Shown: positions 53,378 to 62,824 of the stretch, in pieces
Layout: the number at the start of each line of letters is the position of its first letter
Position numbering within the stretch: the stretch's first letter is position 1
Source: Phormidesmis priestleyi BC1401
Lineage (GTDB): Bacteria; Cyanobacteriota; Cyanobacteriia; Leptolyngbyales; Leptolyngbyaceae
NCBI RefSeq assembly: GCF_001650195.1
Contig: NZ_LXYR01000013.1
Location: 1 to 64,000 of the forward strand
Direction of reading: 5' to 3'
Length of the DNA stretch: 64,000 nt
The notes under the pieces: generated by a model
Told to the model about the DNA's origin: nothing
The model's database searches: none
Seen by the model: the letters and a program-made list of their open reading frames with translations, nothing else
Program-made: the position numbers and the translations under genes

Positions 53378-53403
53378 AAAAGTTCTGTAATTTGTACTAT
53401 ATT

Positions 53404-54027
53404 ATGCTGGAATCACTCACTGAAGCCCAACGGCAACTCTACGACTGGTTAGCTGAATACATTCATCAACATCAGCATTCTCCCTCGATTCGACAGATGA
53501 TGGCAGCGATGAATCTCAAGTCGCCAGCCCCCGTCCAGAGCCGACTAGAGCATCTGCGAAACAAAGGCTACATCTCTTGGACAGAAGGACAGGCTCGCAC
53601 GATTCGGCTCCTGCACCCAGAACCCAAAGGAGTGCCGATTTTGGGCGCGATCGCGGCAACGAGTCTGGTTGAAAACTTTTCTGACACCGAAGTCGAGCAT
53701 CTCGATCTCTCTAGCCTGTTACTCAAACCCCAGCACTTTGCCTTAAAAGTGCGAGGACACAGCATGATTGATGCGCTGATTGACGATGGCGATGTTGTGA
53801 TTATGCAGCCCGTGCCCGACCCGAAGATTTTGAAGAACAACGCGATCGTCGCGGCGCGAGTCGAAGGCAAAACAACCCTCAAATATTTCCAGCGAAAAGG
53901 CAGCAAGGTGATTCTGCAACCCGGCAACCCCAATCGAGAACTTTACCCTGTCACCGAAGTTCCGGCGGCTCAAGTAGATGTTCAAGGCGTGCTGGTGGGC
54001 GTTTGGCGAGGATACGGGACGTTGTAG
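53404..54027 (+). CDS. lexA: LexA repressor with altered cleavage site
   Basis: A 207-residue repressor from ATG 53404 (MLESLTEAQ); an ATG at 53392 adds four. The winged-helix domain (1-70) has SPSIRQMMAAMNLKSPAPVQ and SRLEHLRNKGYISW. The S24 latent protease domain has Ser120 in RGHSMIDALIDDGD and Lys160 in TTLKYFQRKG, matching E. coli Ser119/Lys156. The cleavage site, Ala-Gly in most LexA, reads IAATSLVENF here, Ala85-Thr86. Self-cleavage may be slow or absent, as proposed for Synechocystis LexA, which lacks conserved cleavage-site residues. It may act as a redox, carbon or SOS regulator. Two LexA boxes precede it. Confidence 0.93.
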   Translation: MLESLTEAQRQLYDWLAEYIHQHQHSPSIRQMMAAMNLKSPAPVQSRLEHLRNKGYISWTEGQARTIRLLHPEPKGVPILGAIAATSLVENFSDTEVEHLDLSSLLLKPQHFALKVRGHSMIDALIDDGDVVIMQPVPDPKILKNNAIVAARVEGKTTLKYFQRKGSKVILQPGNPNRELYPVTEVPAAQVDVQGVLVGVWRGYGTL

Positions 54028-54033
54028 AAGATT

Positions 54034-54073
54034 GAATCTAGTAGAGGCGTTCCATAGAGTCTCTACTAGATTC
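54034..54073. terminator. Perfect 13-bp palindromic terminator between lexA and the hydrolase
   Basis: GAATCTAGTAGAG and CTCTACTAGATTC pair without mismatch around a 14-base loop. It sits between convergent genes (lexA stop at 54027, hydrolase stop at 54088). No T run is present, so factor-aided or stalling termination is more likely. The stem sequence resembles the GTAGAGACGTT repeats. Confidence 0.55.
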
Positions 54074-54087
54074 AGAAATCTGTAGTC

Positions 54088-55263
54088 TTAAACAGACGGA
54101 ACGATCGGAAGATCTGCATCTTGCTCTAGGCTTTTGAGGTTAACCGCGCTTGCTCTGCCTGTCGTCAAGAAGCGAAACGTCTCTTGATAGAGGCTTTGCC
54201 AAAAGCGGTTACTCATGTTCTGGCTTACTTCAGTCGGGTCAATCATCGGGTGAGGCACGAGATCTTGTGCTTCATAAAGGTAGAAGGCGTTGCCGTGATC
54301 ATCGCCGCCGATCTGCTGATAGAAATCTTTATTGGTTTGGATATCTGCCGCATCTTCGTTTTCAGTCAGCACTAAAAATGTAGGCACCTCTTTCAGCACC
54401 TGGATACTTTTCTCGCTTAAAACGACGCTGCTGCCAAAGCGATCGACGGCAGTCAACGCCCCGACGGGAAACCGCAGATTGGCATCCCAACCTGACTCGC
54501 TGATGTCGAGCGGACCTGCCAAATTCACATATTGTCTGCGCTCTTCGCCATAGATTTTGAGCAACGGAGCATACGCCACCACTCGCTGGACTCGATCGGG
54601 TCGAGCCGATGCCAATGCGACCGCGACCGCGCCACCGACTGACAGTCCCACGGTGTAGAGGTCACCGGGCATCGCATCCAATTCGGTTAATCGCGATTCA
54701 GCGTCTGTGAGATAGCGATCGTGAGATGAAATGAAGTACTTGTCAAAGTCAGGATCGTCAGCCGTCTCTAGAGATTTTACGATGTCTGGCAATCGTGGTT
54801 CAAGCGTCATTAGACGGGCGATCAGCGCCATTTGCTGCAATCGATTGGGTCGAGAAAAGCTATTCGGATTTTCTGCCAAATTCTTAAAGTAGTTGCTTAA
54901 AATCGGGTCTTCCTGGACTCTTTTCTTAAGCGGCTCTGCATATTGCGGCTTGAGATCAACCTGACACCAGTTTTTAGCCGGATTGATCAGGGTGTGCCCT
55001 GCGATCGAAGGCTGATAAACGTTAAACCCATTGCGAAACAGATAATCCGCAAGTCTCCACATCTGATGGGGCTTGGCGCTAAAGCCGTGAAAGAGCATCA
55101 CCGTGCCCTGAATTGCTTCTCCTGGCTCGTGAAACAGATAATAGGGATATGCCCCCACCCGGCGATCGGGGTTGGCATCTACAGTCTGAATATAGATGTC
55201 GATCGCCTGCCGAGTCTGAGCAATCTGGTCGGCGGTTGGGGTAATCGAGAGTGATCTATTCAT
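54088..55263 (-). CDS. Alpha/beta hydrolase
   Basis: A 391-residue hydrolase. GTVMLFHGFSAKPHQMWRLA is the oxyanion strand-loop, VGLSVGGAVAVALASARPD the nucleophile elbow (G-L-S-V-G) and FLVLTENEDAADIQTN the acid region. The late His may be in ALVPHPMIDP-like AQDLVPHPMIDPTE. A helical insertion (about 100-200, LSNYFKNLAENPNSFSRPNR) is typical of a lid. No signal peptide is visible. It may be a cytoplasmic esterase or lipase; substrate unknown. It starts 12 bp after the DUF924 gene stop, so the two are likely co-transcribed. Confidence 0.8.
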   Translation of the reverse strand: MNRSLSITPTADQIAQTRQAIDIYIQTVDANPDRRVGAYPYYLFHEPGEAIQGTVMLFHGFSAKPHQMWRLADYLFRNGFNVYQPSIAGHTLINPAKNWCQVDLKPQYAEPLKKRVQEDPILSNYFKNLAENPNSFSRPNRLQQMALIARLMTLEPRLPDIVKSLETADDPDFDKYFISSHDRYLTDAESRLTELDAMPGDLYTVGLSVGGAVAVALASARPDRVQRVVAYAPLLKIYGEERRQYVNLAGPLDISESGWDANLRFPVGALTAVDRFGSSVVLSEKSIQVLKEVPTFLVLTENEDAADIQTNKDFYQQIGGDDHGNAFYLYEAQDLVPHPMIDPTEVSQNMSNRFWQSLYQETFRFLTTGRASAVNLKSLEQDADLPIVPSV

Positions 55264-55275
55264 CGGTTTTAGGGG

Positions 55276-55851
55276 TTAAAAAGATGAGCCTGGCTGAGTG
55301 AGAAATTCGGCTTCTTCGGGCGTGGAGGTGCGTCCGAGAATCTGATTGCGATGGGGGAAGCGTCCGAACCGCTGGACGATGGCTTGATGTCTCAGGGCAA
55401 AATCGTAGGTGTCACACAAATCGGCATCGTCGCTGAAATGGTGAAAGAGAGTCACCGCCTGATGTTGATGCTCTAAGTTTTCGCTGTGCTCTAAGGGAAA
55501 GTAGAGAAACTGGCGCTGAACGGTCAGCAGTTGCTGATCGAATCTCTGAGCAATGGCGTGTTGTGCCACAGAAAGCGCTTTGGGATCGGTGGCGAACGAT
55601 CGCGGCTGACCCCGAAACAGATTCCTTGGAAACTGATCGAGTAGAAGGGCAAGCCCCAAACAGCCTTGAGGTGAGTCCATCCACCGATCGAGGTGATCGG
55701 CAGCGGCTTGCTCATAGTCAGGTTGGAACTGCCGCACCGTTTCGTCAAACGCCGGATCTTTGGTAAACCAAGCCTTGCGGGGCTTCAACCGTGAGATATC
55801 CTGCACGTCACCAAACCAGAAGGTTAGAATTTTGTCGAGTTGAGTCATCAC
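55276..55851 (-). CDS. DUF924 protein
   Basis: A 191-residue all-helical protein. The family pattern KILTFWFGD, then KAWFTKDPAFDETVRQ, GCLGLALLLDQFPRNLFRGQ, PRSFATDPKALSVAQ and FLYFPLEHSENLEHQ is complete, ending RFPHRNQILGR. DUF924 proteins have a TPR-like superhelix and no known function. A second ATG at 55848 is also possible. Cytoplasmic. Confidence 0.92.
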   Translation of the reverse strand: MMTQLDKILTFWFGDVQDISRLKPRKAWFTKDPAFDETVRQFQPDYEQAAADHLDRWMDSPQGCLGLALLLDQFPRNLFRGQPRSFATDPKALSVAQHAIAQRFDQQLLTVQRQFLYFPLEHSENLEHQHQAVTLFHHFSDDADLCDTYDFALRHQAIVQRFGRFPHRNQILGRTSTPEEAEFLTQPGSSF

Positions 55852-55999
55852 AGCTTAGAAATCAATCTGGACTTCTCTATTTTCGGAAATTTATCAATAA
55901 AAAGTTTCCCCACCATCGAGCAAGTTCTGACCGTTTGAGAGCCAGAAACTCCCCTCGATCGTGGGGAAGTCAATACTATTCAGGATTTGAGGTCGATGT

Positions 56000-56485
56000 C
56001 TAAGACATCCCTTGAACGAGGTAGTCAAAGTAGGGAGCGACTTCTGCCCCGTCTTCAGTGCTTAACAGCGCGAGAGAGGCATCTTTGAGGCAGCGCATCG
56101 CTTCTGCCATGCCCGGAACAGGCACGCCCAAAGCGTTATACATTTCTCTTGCACCGATCAGACCGATTTTTTCGATCGGGTCTTTATCACCCGCCAATAC
56201 CCCATAGGTGACTAGGCGGAGATACCAGCCATAGTCGCGCAGACAGAGGGCGCGTTCGCGGTTGCCGTAGGCGTTGCCGCCGGGGGCGATAAAGTCAGGG
56301 CGCTTTTTCCAAAGGTTCTTGCTGGCTTGCTCTACGATCTTTTTCTCATTGGCTGAGAGAGCTTCGACGATGCGGGTTCGCTGCGCTCCGGTTTGAAAAA
56401 ATTCTTTTATGCCTTTCAACTCGCCGCTCGTAGGATAACGGAGTTCGTCGTCGGCTTGTAGGATGACTTGGCTAACTACGCTCAT
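56000..56485 (-). CDS. apcD: Allophycocyanin B alpha subunit, ApcD
   Basis: A 161-residue phycobiliprotein with globin-like fold. It starts [20 protein letters not shown], the ApcD signature, unlike the MSIVTKS start of ApcA. The phycocyanobilin-binding Cys81 lies in [15 protein letters not shown], and [20 protein letters not shown] and [13 protein letters not shown] complete the chain. ApcD is a low-abundance terminal emitter in the phycobilisome core, transferring energy mainly to photosystem I. It is away from the apcABC cluster, as in most cyanobacteria, and lies 171 bp downstream of fumC on the same strand. Confidence 0.95.
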   Translation of the reverse strand: MSVVSQVILQADDELRYPTSGELKGIKEFFQTGAQRTRIVEALSANEKKIVEQASKNLWKKRPDFIAPGGNAYGNRERALCLRDYGWYLRLVTYGVLAGDKDPIEKIGLIGAREMYNALGVPVPGMAEAMRCLKDASLALLSTEDGAEVAPYFDYLVQGMS

Positions 56486-56656
56486 AATGATTGATTATTG
56501 CGGTATCTCAGAATTCATTTCTTAGTGTACCGAGTTTTGGTGCCGGAAAGGAAGAGGAATCTCTCATTAGTCTTGACAAAACGTAATGTTCGACTTGGAG
56601 GCGCGGTGAAGACAGCTGAACCGTGTCAGGGTCAAATTAAAAAATAACTCAGAGGT

Positions 56657-58066
56657 TCAAGATGGGCTGATCATTTGTTCGGGTCGCACGATCGAGTCAA
56701 ATTCTTCGCCCGTAAAATAGCCCAATTCGACGCAAGCTGCTCTTAGAGTCGTGTTGTCTTGATAGGCTTTTTTGGCAACTTGAGCCGAGGCATCGTAGCC
56801 AATTTTTGGATTCAGCGCCGTCACTAACATTAATGAGTTATTGAGAAAATAGTCAATGCGATCGCGATTGGGTTGAATCCCAACGACCATGTGATCGGTA
56901 AACGAACTACACGCATCCGATAATAACCGAATAGAATGTAAAAGATTGTGAATCATAACGGGTTTGAAGACGTTGAGTTCAAAATTGCCTTGACTTCCGG
57001 CAAATCCGATCGTGGCATCATTCCCCATCACCTGCACACACACCATCGTCATCGCTTCACACTGGGTTGGGTTAACCTTTCCCGGCATAATTGACGACCC
57101 TGGCTCGTTAGCAGGCAAAATTAATTCTCCCAATCCACAGCGCGGACCGGAACCCATCCAGCGCAGATCATTAGCGATTTTCATCAAGCTACACGCTAGC
57201 GCTTTGAGTGCGCCACTGGTTGACACGATCGCGTCATGGGCTGCCAATGCTGCAAATTTATTGGGCGCACTGATAAACGGAAGTCCGGTTAGTTGAGCAA
57301 TTTCTGCCGCCGATCGCTCTGCGAATTCAGGGTGAGTGTTGAGACCTGTGCCGACGGCGGTTCCCCCGATCGCTAACTCATATAATTCGGGCAGGGTCGC
57401 CTGGATGCGCTGTAAGCTCCGATCGAGTTGGGCGACATAGCCAGAGAATTCTTGACCTAACGTGAGCGGAACGGCATCCATCAAGTGAGTTCGACCAATT
57501 TTAATGATGTCTTCAAACTCATTTGATTTGATAGATAACGCATCTCGCAATGTCTTCACAGTCGGAATCAGACGCTGATGGATTACTTCTGAAGCTGCAA
57601 TGTGCATCGCCGTTGGGAACGTATCATTAGACGACTGCGACATATTGACGTGATCATTGGGATGAACGGGAGTTTTACTACCTAACACGCCGTTTTCAAG
57701 CTCGATCGCGCGATTAGAAATCACCTCATTGGCATTCATATTTGTTTGAGTGCCGCTCCCTGTCTGCCACACACTTAACGGAAAATGATCGTCTAACCGT
57801 CCAGCAATCACTTCGTCAGCCGCCCGGACAATCAGTTGGGCTGTGTCATCTGGCAGTTTGCCCAAGGTTTGATTGACGGTCGCGGCGGCTCGTTTGAGAA
57901 TGCCAAATGCTCGAATTAATTCTCTGGGCATCGTGTCATGCCCGATCGCAAAATAAATCAGCGATCGCTGCGTCTGTGCGCCCCAATAGCGATCGGTTTG
58001 AACGGCGATCGTGCCCATACTATCTGTCTCAGTCCGAGTTTCGCCAGCCATCAATTCGTCTCTCAT
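56657..58066 (-). CDS. fumC: Class II fumarate hydratase
   Basis: A 469-residue iron-independent fumarase that interconverts fumarate and malate. [20 protein letters not shown] opens the sequence. The active site includes [57 protein letters not shown] and the fumarase signature [35 protein letters not shown] completes it. Length is normal. Two starts are possible: ATG 58066 (MRDELMAGE) or 58051. It is upstream of apcD on the same strand but probably separately transcribed. Confidence 0.96.
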   Translation of the reverse strand: MRDELMAGETRTETDSMGTIAVQTDRYWGAQTQRSLIYFAIGHDTMPRELIRAFGILKRAAATVNQTLGKLPDDTAQLIVRAADEVIAGRLDDHFPLSVWQTGSGTQTNMNANEVISNRAIELENGVLGSKTPVHPNDHVNMSQSSNDTFPTAMHIAASEVIHQRLIPTVKTLRDALSIKSNEFEDIIKIGRTHLMDAVPLTLGQEFSGYVAQLDRSLQRIQATLPELYELAIGGTAVGTGLNTHPEFAERSAAEIAQLTGLPFISAPNKFAALAAHDAIVSTSGALKALACSLMKIANDLRWMGSGPRCGLGELILPANEPGSSIMPGKVNPTQCEAMTMVCVQVMGNDATIGFAGSQGNFELNVFKPVMIHNLLHSIRLLSDACSSFTDHMVVGIQPNRDRIDYFLNNSLMLVTALNPKIGYDASAQVAKKAYQDNTTLRAACVELGYFTGEEFDSIVRPEQMISPS

Positions 58067-58133
58067 TCTTCATTTCTCATCCTACTGCCTTGTCCAATCC
58101 CGTTGCAGTATGAGAATAAAAACACAAATAGCT

Positions 58134-58709
58134 TTAAGGTTCAACATTCTCATAAAGGTCTGCCAGCGCAATCTCAACCCCAACCGTCGCCAGCGAAACC
58201 TTTGCCTCCAAACCGTTGTACTCCGTAAATAGCCATTGATTTGCACGTTGTTTCACATACTGCTCCAAATGCGGCTGGTACTGATCGATCAATAGATACT
58301 CCTGAAACGTCGCGATCGTCCGATATGCCGCAAACTTCTCATCTCGATCGTAAGCTTTAGTTGAATCAGACAGCACTTCCACAATCAAAATCGGGTTTGT
58401 AACCGTATCTTTCCGTCCTGGCTGTAGCTCGACAGGTTTTGGCACAATCATGGCATCCGGGTAAGTATAAATATTGCGCTCAGGAATCCAGAGTCGCTGA
58501 TCCGCGATGAAAACGCTGTAGGCTTTCCCCCTAAGTGCAAACCATAACAGCCCGTTAAGAGCAACAGCAATCTGATTGTGATCAGGAGTTCCACCAGGCA
58601 TGAGTGCAATTTCTCCGTTGCGGTATTCATTGCGAGTTTCTGATTCAACCTCCAGAGTCAGATATTCGTCAGGGGTATAGGTTTTAGTGGGCAAGGATAT
58701 GATCGTCAT
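58134..58709 (-). CDS. Uma2 family endonuclease-fold protein (DUF820)
   Basis: About 191 residues from ATG 58709 (MTIISLPTKTYTPDEYLTLE); the frame extends upstream to 58823 without family sequence. The PD-(D/E)XK-like core has EYRNGEIALMPGGTPDHNQI, VFIADQRLWIPERNIYTYPD, LIVEVLSDSTKAYDRDEKFA and FQEYLLIDQYQPHLEQYV. Hundreds of these occur per cyanobacterial genome; their function is unknown, though some are suspected mobile-related nucleases. It stands alone. Confidence 0.92.
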   Translation of the reverse strand: MTIISLPTKTYTPDEYLTLEVESETRNEYRNGEIALMPGGTPDHNQIAVALNGLLWFALRGKAYSVFIADQRLWIPERNIYTYPDAMIVPKPVELQPGRKDTVTNPILIVEVLSDSTKAYDRDEKFAAYRTIATFQEYLLIDQYQPHLEQYVKQRANQWLFTEYNGLEAKVSLATVGVEIALADLYENVEP

Positions 58710-58886
58710 GGTTAATCTCTCTTGATTTAGAATTAGTTGACTTAGAACCAAACACTCAACTAATTCTTTAAAGTCTGACTCAATTTCAAAGATCCTCGTC
58801 AATAGGCGGCACTTCTCGATCAATTTTTCTGAATCGAAATAGAGCCATACGAGGCTCGATCGAGGATTTCACTTAAACTATAGTCT

Positions 58887-61010
58887 TTAAGCGCCCAGCG
58901 TTAATTTCCACCAATTTAGCGTTCCTATATCATTTGCGATCTGATCTACGACGCGTAGCTGCCAGCGTCCTTGAGTCTGTTGCCCCAAAAATTTTTTCAG
59001 CGTTGGCGTAGTTTGCAGCGAGTAGATTATTTGCAGTTTTGTTCTTCGTCCCAATGTGCGACCCTGCAGCATCACCACGCTGCCAGAAGGCGACACTAAA
59101 CTCACTTCTAAATCACCTAAATAAGTGTGATCAATATCCAACGCCACTTGTATATCTCGCACGATCGCACTGTCTGCAATTTGAATCACGCTGACGATTC
59201 CTTGAGGATTGTTGTCAGGAATCGCAACACTCACATTGTTTTGCACAGGAATCGATCGCGATGATGCCGCAATCATTGCCTGTCGTTGAACTGCCGCCTG
59301 AACTGCCTTTGCCGCATTGACTTTGCCATAGCCAAACCAATCACAGCGTCCATTTGACTCATAGGTGCCTTTGCGTAGACCCAACTGTGGATCGGCATCA
59401 TTATCGACAATCTTGTCGGCGGTTTGCTGCAAAATTTGGCGCACGTCTTGAGCCGTGAGATCAGGATTTGCCGACAGCACTAATGCCGCAACTCCAGCGA
59501 CGAGAGGCGTTGCGCTCGACGTGCCGCCAAAATCTGAAGTGAAGCTACTGGCATCATATCCAGCCGCGCCGACCCGATCGGTTGTAAACACCCCCAAACC
59601 CTGAAGCTGAACTCTGACTTGCGGCGGCGTTGCCACATAGCCCAAGTCGGGCAATCCTACTCCGGGCGGCGCATTATTGCTCGGCGCACACACTGCAATT
59701 TCTCCGCCCCAGTTGCTGTAGGCGGCTTTTTTGCTCAGACTCGTGCAGGCGGAAATCGCCAGCACATCGGGATGAACGGTAAACCCGCCTAACCACTGCG
59801 TTGCACCGCTGATCGCATTGCGCTCCCAGCCCGACTCGTTGATCGTGCCGTTGGTCGGACGGTTGGCATTTCCAGCCGCAAACACAATTACACAGCCTTT
59901 GCCGTTGCGTCCCTCAGTGGCAGCGCGAGTCAGAGCCGCCCGCTGCCGCAGCGATAGCGGAAAATAAACGGCACTCGGACCCCAGCTACAGGAAATCACC
60001 GCCGCACCTTTGGTCATCGCCCAGCCAAACAGAGACTCGATCGCGTCGTCATCCAGGAAGCCCGTCGTCCGAATGGGCATTAGCGCACAGCCAGGAGCCG
60101 CCCCCACCACCCCAAATCCATTCTCTTCGGCAACGGCGACTCCAGCGCAAGAGGTGCCGTGATCTTCTCCGGCTTCATCGGGTTCCGGGTCAAAATCGTC
60201 GCCTTTAAAGTCTCTCGGAGCGACGATTTTACCGACTCCTTGAAAATCGGGATGATTGAGATCCATGCCATCGTCCATGACGGCAACCACGATCGAGCGA
60301 CTGCCCCGCGTCACATCCCAGGCTTGTTCGGCAAACACGTGGGAACCTGACGCTAATCCGGCTCCTCCGGTGTGGTTGAGGTGCCACTGTTTACCATAGA
60401 GCGGATCTTTGGGACGATAGTGCGACTCGGTTTTGACGATTATGTTGGGCTCTGCGGTCATCACATCGGTGCGAGCGATCAGCCGATTCGTGATCTTCAT
60501 CGGGTTCTCGGTGGCGGCGGCGGTGAGTTCAAACACAAAGGCGTTGCTGACTCCGACGATCGGCTTCACCTGTCTTAGCCCCAGCTCAGAGGTGATAGCG
60601 GCGATCGTCTCGGCGCTGACCGTCGGCGTAAACTGAATCGTGATCTGATTCGTCAAATAAATTCGCGACGCTGGACTATTTTTGACCTGATAGACATGGC
60701 TGGCATATTCGACATTGGTGTCTTGACGAACCTCGTTTAGCACCTGGTCTTTGTCTTTTTGGGCAGGATCGACCACAAATTCTGTCAACTCAGGCGGAGC
60801 GATGCCAGGGGCGATCGTCGCCGGAAATTGATTTGCCAAGTCTCTCGCTTGCTGACCTGACCCAGCGTGGACTGTGAAGCGATCTTCCACCTTTTCTAGC
60901 AGCAACTCTTCTCCCCCACGCTGAAGAATTTTGCCCCGGTTTCCTTCAGAGACACTGGCATTAGCGGGACTATTTTGAGCAGAATTCGGCAAGTTGGAGG
61001 GGTTCGTCAT
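58887..61010 (-). CDS. S8 family serine protease with proprotein convertase P-domain
   Basis: A 707-residue protein. The first ~190 residues form a propeptide-like region with no clear Sec signal (MTNPSNLPNSAQNSPANASV). The catalytic triad is Asp in VAVMDDGMDLNHPDF, His in EDHGTSCAGVAVAEE and Ser in GGTSSATPLVAGVAALVLS, with the oxyanion Asn in VIVFAAGNANRPT. WGPSAVYFPLSLRQRAALTR is typical of the convertase (kexin-like) branch. The C-terminal ~120 residues are a P/homoB beta-sandwich: VRDIQVALDIDHTYLGDLEV through NWWKLTLGA. It is a calcium-dependent protease, probably secreted or cytoplasmic by an atypical route. Confidence 0.93.
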   Translation of the reverse strand: MTNPSNLPNSAQNSPANASVSEGNRGKILQRGGEELLLEKVEDRFTVHAGSGQQARDLANQFPATIAPGIAPPELTEFVVDPAQKDKDQVLNEVRQDTNVEYASHVYQVKNSPASRIYLTNQITIQFTPTVSAETIAAITSELGLRQVKPIVGVSNAFVFELTAAATENPMKITNRLIARTDVMTAEPNIIVKTESHYRPKDPLYGKQWHLNHTGGAGLASGSHVFAEQAWDVTRGSRSIVVAVMDDGMDLNHPDFQGVGKIVAPRDFKGDDFDPEPDEAGEDHGTSCAGVAVAEENGFGVVGAAPGCALMPIRTTGFLDDDAIESLFGWAMTKGAAVISCSWGPSAVYFPLSLRQRAALTRAATEGRNGKGCVIVFAAGNANRPTNGTINESGWERNAISGATQWLGGFTVHPDVLAISACTSLSKKAAYSNWGGEIAVCAPSNNAPPGVGLPDLGYVATPPQVRVQLQGLGVFTTDRVGAAGYDASSFTSDFGGTSSATPLVAGVAALVLSANPDLTAQDVRQILQQTADKIVDNDADPQLGLRKGTYESNGRCDWFGYGKVNAAKAVQAAVQRQAMIAASSRSIPVQNNVSVAIPDNNPQGIVSVIQIADSAIVRDIQVALDIDHTYLGDLEVSLVSPSGSVVMLQGRTLGRRTKLQIIYSLQTTPTLKKFLGQQTQGRWQLRVVDQIANDIGTLNWWKLTLGA

Positions 61011-61207
61011 AGATGCCTCATCAATCTGACTGCAATTTAACTCACTCGGAACTTATTTAGGAGATTTTCGTCGAGACAATCCAACTAGGGATTTGAAACT
61101 GCTGGATTGTTGTCATTAACGGCGATCGTACTGTGAAACAGTCGCGTAGTGATAAGATAACCAGAGTCTAAAACTGTCCTCTTTCCTGTCACTATAAAAG
61201 GTCATTC

Positions 61208-61792
61208 ATGGTAGCTGCTGGAACTGTTCGCCGCCTTTGTCTCCCAGGATTGATTTCGCTGTCAGTTCTGGCAAGTTTAACTTTGACCAGAGCCGTAAGT
61301 GCCCAAACTCCTGCACCTTCGTCTCCTCCTGGCACCATTCAACCTGATAACGATTCTGTCCGCGTCCAAAACGATAGCCTTCTCAGCGCTCAGGGTGGGC
61401 AACGGCTGATGGATGAGGCGAACAAAGCTGTCAATAGCCAAAATTATCCGTTAGCAACCAAAAAACTGCAAGAAGCGCGTCAGGTATTTAACCAGCTTTC
61501 AAATTTCTATCAACAATTGGCGACCAGCTTCTCTGGAATCGATAATCGGGTGGCAGACAGCCAGCGCAAAAAAGCCCTTGAAGCGGCTCAAATGCGCGAT
61601 CAGTCTACTTATCAACTGGCGCTCGTGCATCGGGCACAAAATCAGCCAGAATTAGCGGTGCCTCTCCTGGTTCAGATTATCGGTAGTCAACAGCCGACTC
61701 GCGATTTGGGGCAAAAATCCTACCAGCAGCTTCTAGAGCTTGGCTTTGTGGATGCACCGTTTCCTAACCGGGCGACTCAGCCTACCAAGTAG
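61208..61792 (+). CDS. Exported helical protein of unknown function
   Basis: A 194-residue protein with a signal peptide (VRRLCLPGLISLSVLASLTL, cleavage near VSAQ). A Pro/Ser linker follows. The rest is helical: DEANKAVNSQNYPLATKKLQ, EARQVFNQLSNFYQQL, KKALEAAQMRDQSTYQLAL and PELAVPLLVQIIGSQQP, with a TPR-like first pair. Similar proteins occur singly in many cyanobacteria without assigned function. Probably periplasmic, with coiled-coil or repeat character. Confidence 0.7.
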   Translation: MVAAGTVRRLCLPGLISLSVLASLTLTRAVSAQTPAPSSPPGTIQPDNDSVRVQNDSLLSAQGGQRLMDEANKAVNSQNYPLATKKLQEARQVFNQLSNFYQQLATSFSGIDNRVADSQRKKALEAAQMRDQSTYQLALVHRAQNQPELAVPLLVQIIGSQQPTRDLGQKSYQQLLELGFVDAPFPNRATQPTK

Positions 61793-61830
61793 CGATCGAG
61801 CAATCTCGTAGAGGCATGACTTCTGCGAGA

Positions 61831-62718
61831 TTAGCCAAAATTCTTTAACCAACGTCCCAGCAAGCCAGTCACGACTCCCGGCTGTTCGAGATGTGCTAGC
61901 ACTCCAGCCTGGGGTAAAACCTGAAATTCTCGCACTGCCTGCGGGTTTAGTTGCGCCAATCGCTGCCCCAATGCCGCGTTGGTGAACTGTGCCGACTCGC
62001 CCCACAAAATCGACGTGGGCACTGTCAACTGAGACAAATATAGAGACAAATCAAAATAGAGATCGCCTCGCAAAAATGCCAATGCAGAATATTCAGCGTT
62101 GGGCTGTTGGGCAGAGTCTAAATAAGCGGCAACCATTTCATCGGTGATGCGTGTCCGATCGGCAAACAAAAACTGCTCCAAAAAGTTGCGAACGGCAATC
62201 TCATTCGTCGCCCCGATCGTATAGATGAAGCGATCGAGAATCGGCGTATTAATAATTTGTAGAGGAATTCGTCGCCCTGCTCCTTGCCCAAAATCATCAA
62301 ATCCCGATGGGCAGACGAGATAGAGTGATCGGAAAAGCTCTGGTTTTTGCACCGCGAGACGAATCGCGATCGCACCCGTCAGCGAAGATGCCACCACTGT
62401 TACAGGCGAAGATGAGACTTGCTGAATCAGTTCGGCGATCGTGACCAAATAATCTTCAACTCGATAGTCTCGCGTTGGGTGAGCAGAGTTGCCCCAGCCA
62501 ATCAAATCGGGTGCGATGATGCGATGCGTATCGGCAAATGCCGCATACACTTTTGACCATTCGTAGGCAGACGAGCCGCCCCCAAAACTGTGAAGAAACA
62601 GGATGGTCGGCTGTGAATCGTCGATCGTCCACGGTGCCCCAACTGACGTGTAGTAGGCGATCGTGCCCAGCGAAGTCTGAATAAATTTTTGACCAAAACC
62701 CGGTGGCTGAAATCCCAT
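61831..62718 (-). CDS. Alpha/beta hydrolase (haloperoxidase/esterase-like)
   Basis: A 295-residue hydrolase. TILFLHSFGGGSSAYEWSKV is the oxyanion loop, HRIIAPDLIGWGNSAHPTRD the strand-5 region, and VVASSLTGAIAIRLA holds the nucleophile Ser (A-S-S-L-T-G in place of G-x-S-x-G). The cap contains FLFADRTRITDEMVAAYLDS. The acid lies in TSILWGESAQFT and the His in LAHLEQPG. No signal peptide. Similar proteins are common in cyanobacteria; the substrate is unknown. It converges with the exported helical protein gene. Confidence 0.82.
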   Translation of the reverse strand: MGFQPPGFGQKFIQTSLGTIAYYTSVGAPWTIDDSQPTILFLHSFGGGSSAYEWSKVYAAFADTHRIIAPDLIGWGNSAHPTRDYRVEDYLVTIAELIQQVSSSPVTVVASSLTGAIAIRLAVQKPELFRSLYLVCPSGFDDFGQGAGRRIPLQIINTPILDRFIYTIGATNEIAVRNFLEQFLFADRTRITDEMVAAYLDSAQQPNAEYSALAFLRGDLYFDLSLYLSQLTVPTSILWGESAQFTNAALGQRLAQLNPQAVREFQVLPQAGVLAHLEQPGVVTGLLGRWLKNFG

Positions 62719-62824
62719 GCTGCTCTAATCACACTCTGCATCTGGAGGTTAACGCAGTTTTGCAGCAGAATGTCGTCGCCAGATTCGTTAAGCTGAAGAT
62801 CGTCTAGTGCGTGAGGATAAGCAA

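Noticed and set aside
61733-62005. 90-residue minus-strand frame
   Set aside because: Shadow of the alpha/beta hydrolase and the exported protein gene; no own features.
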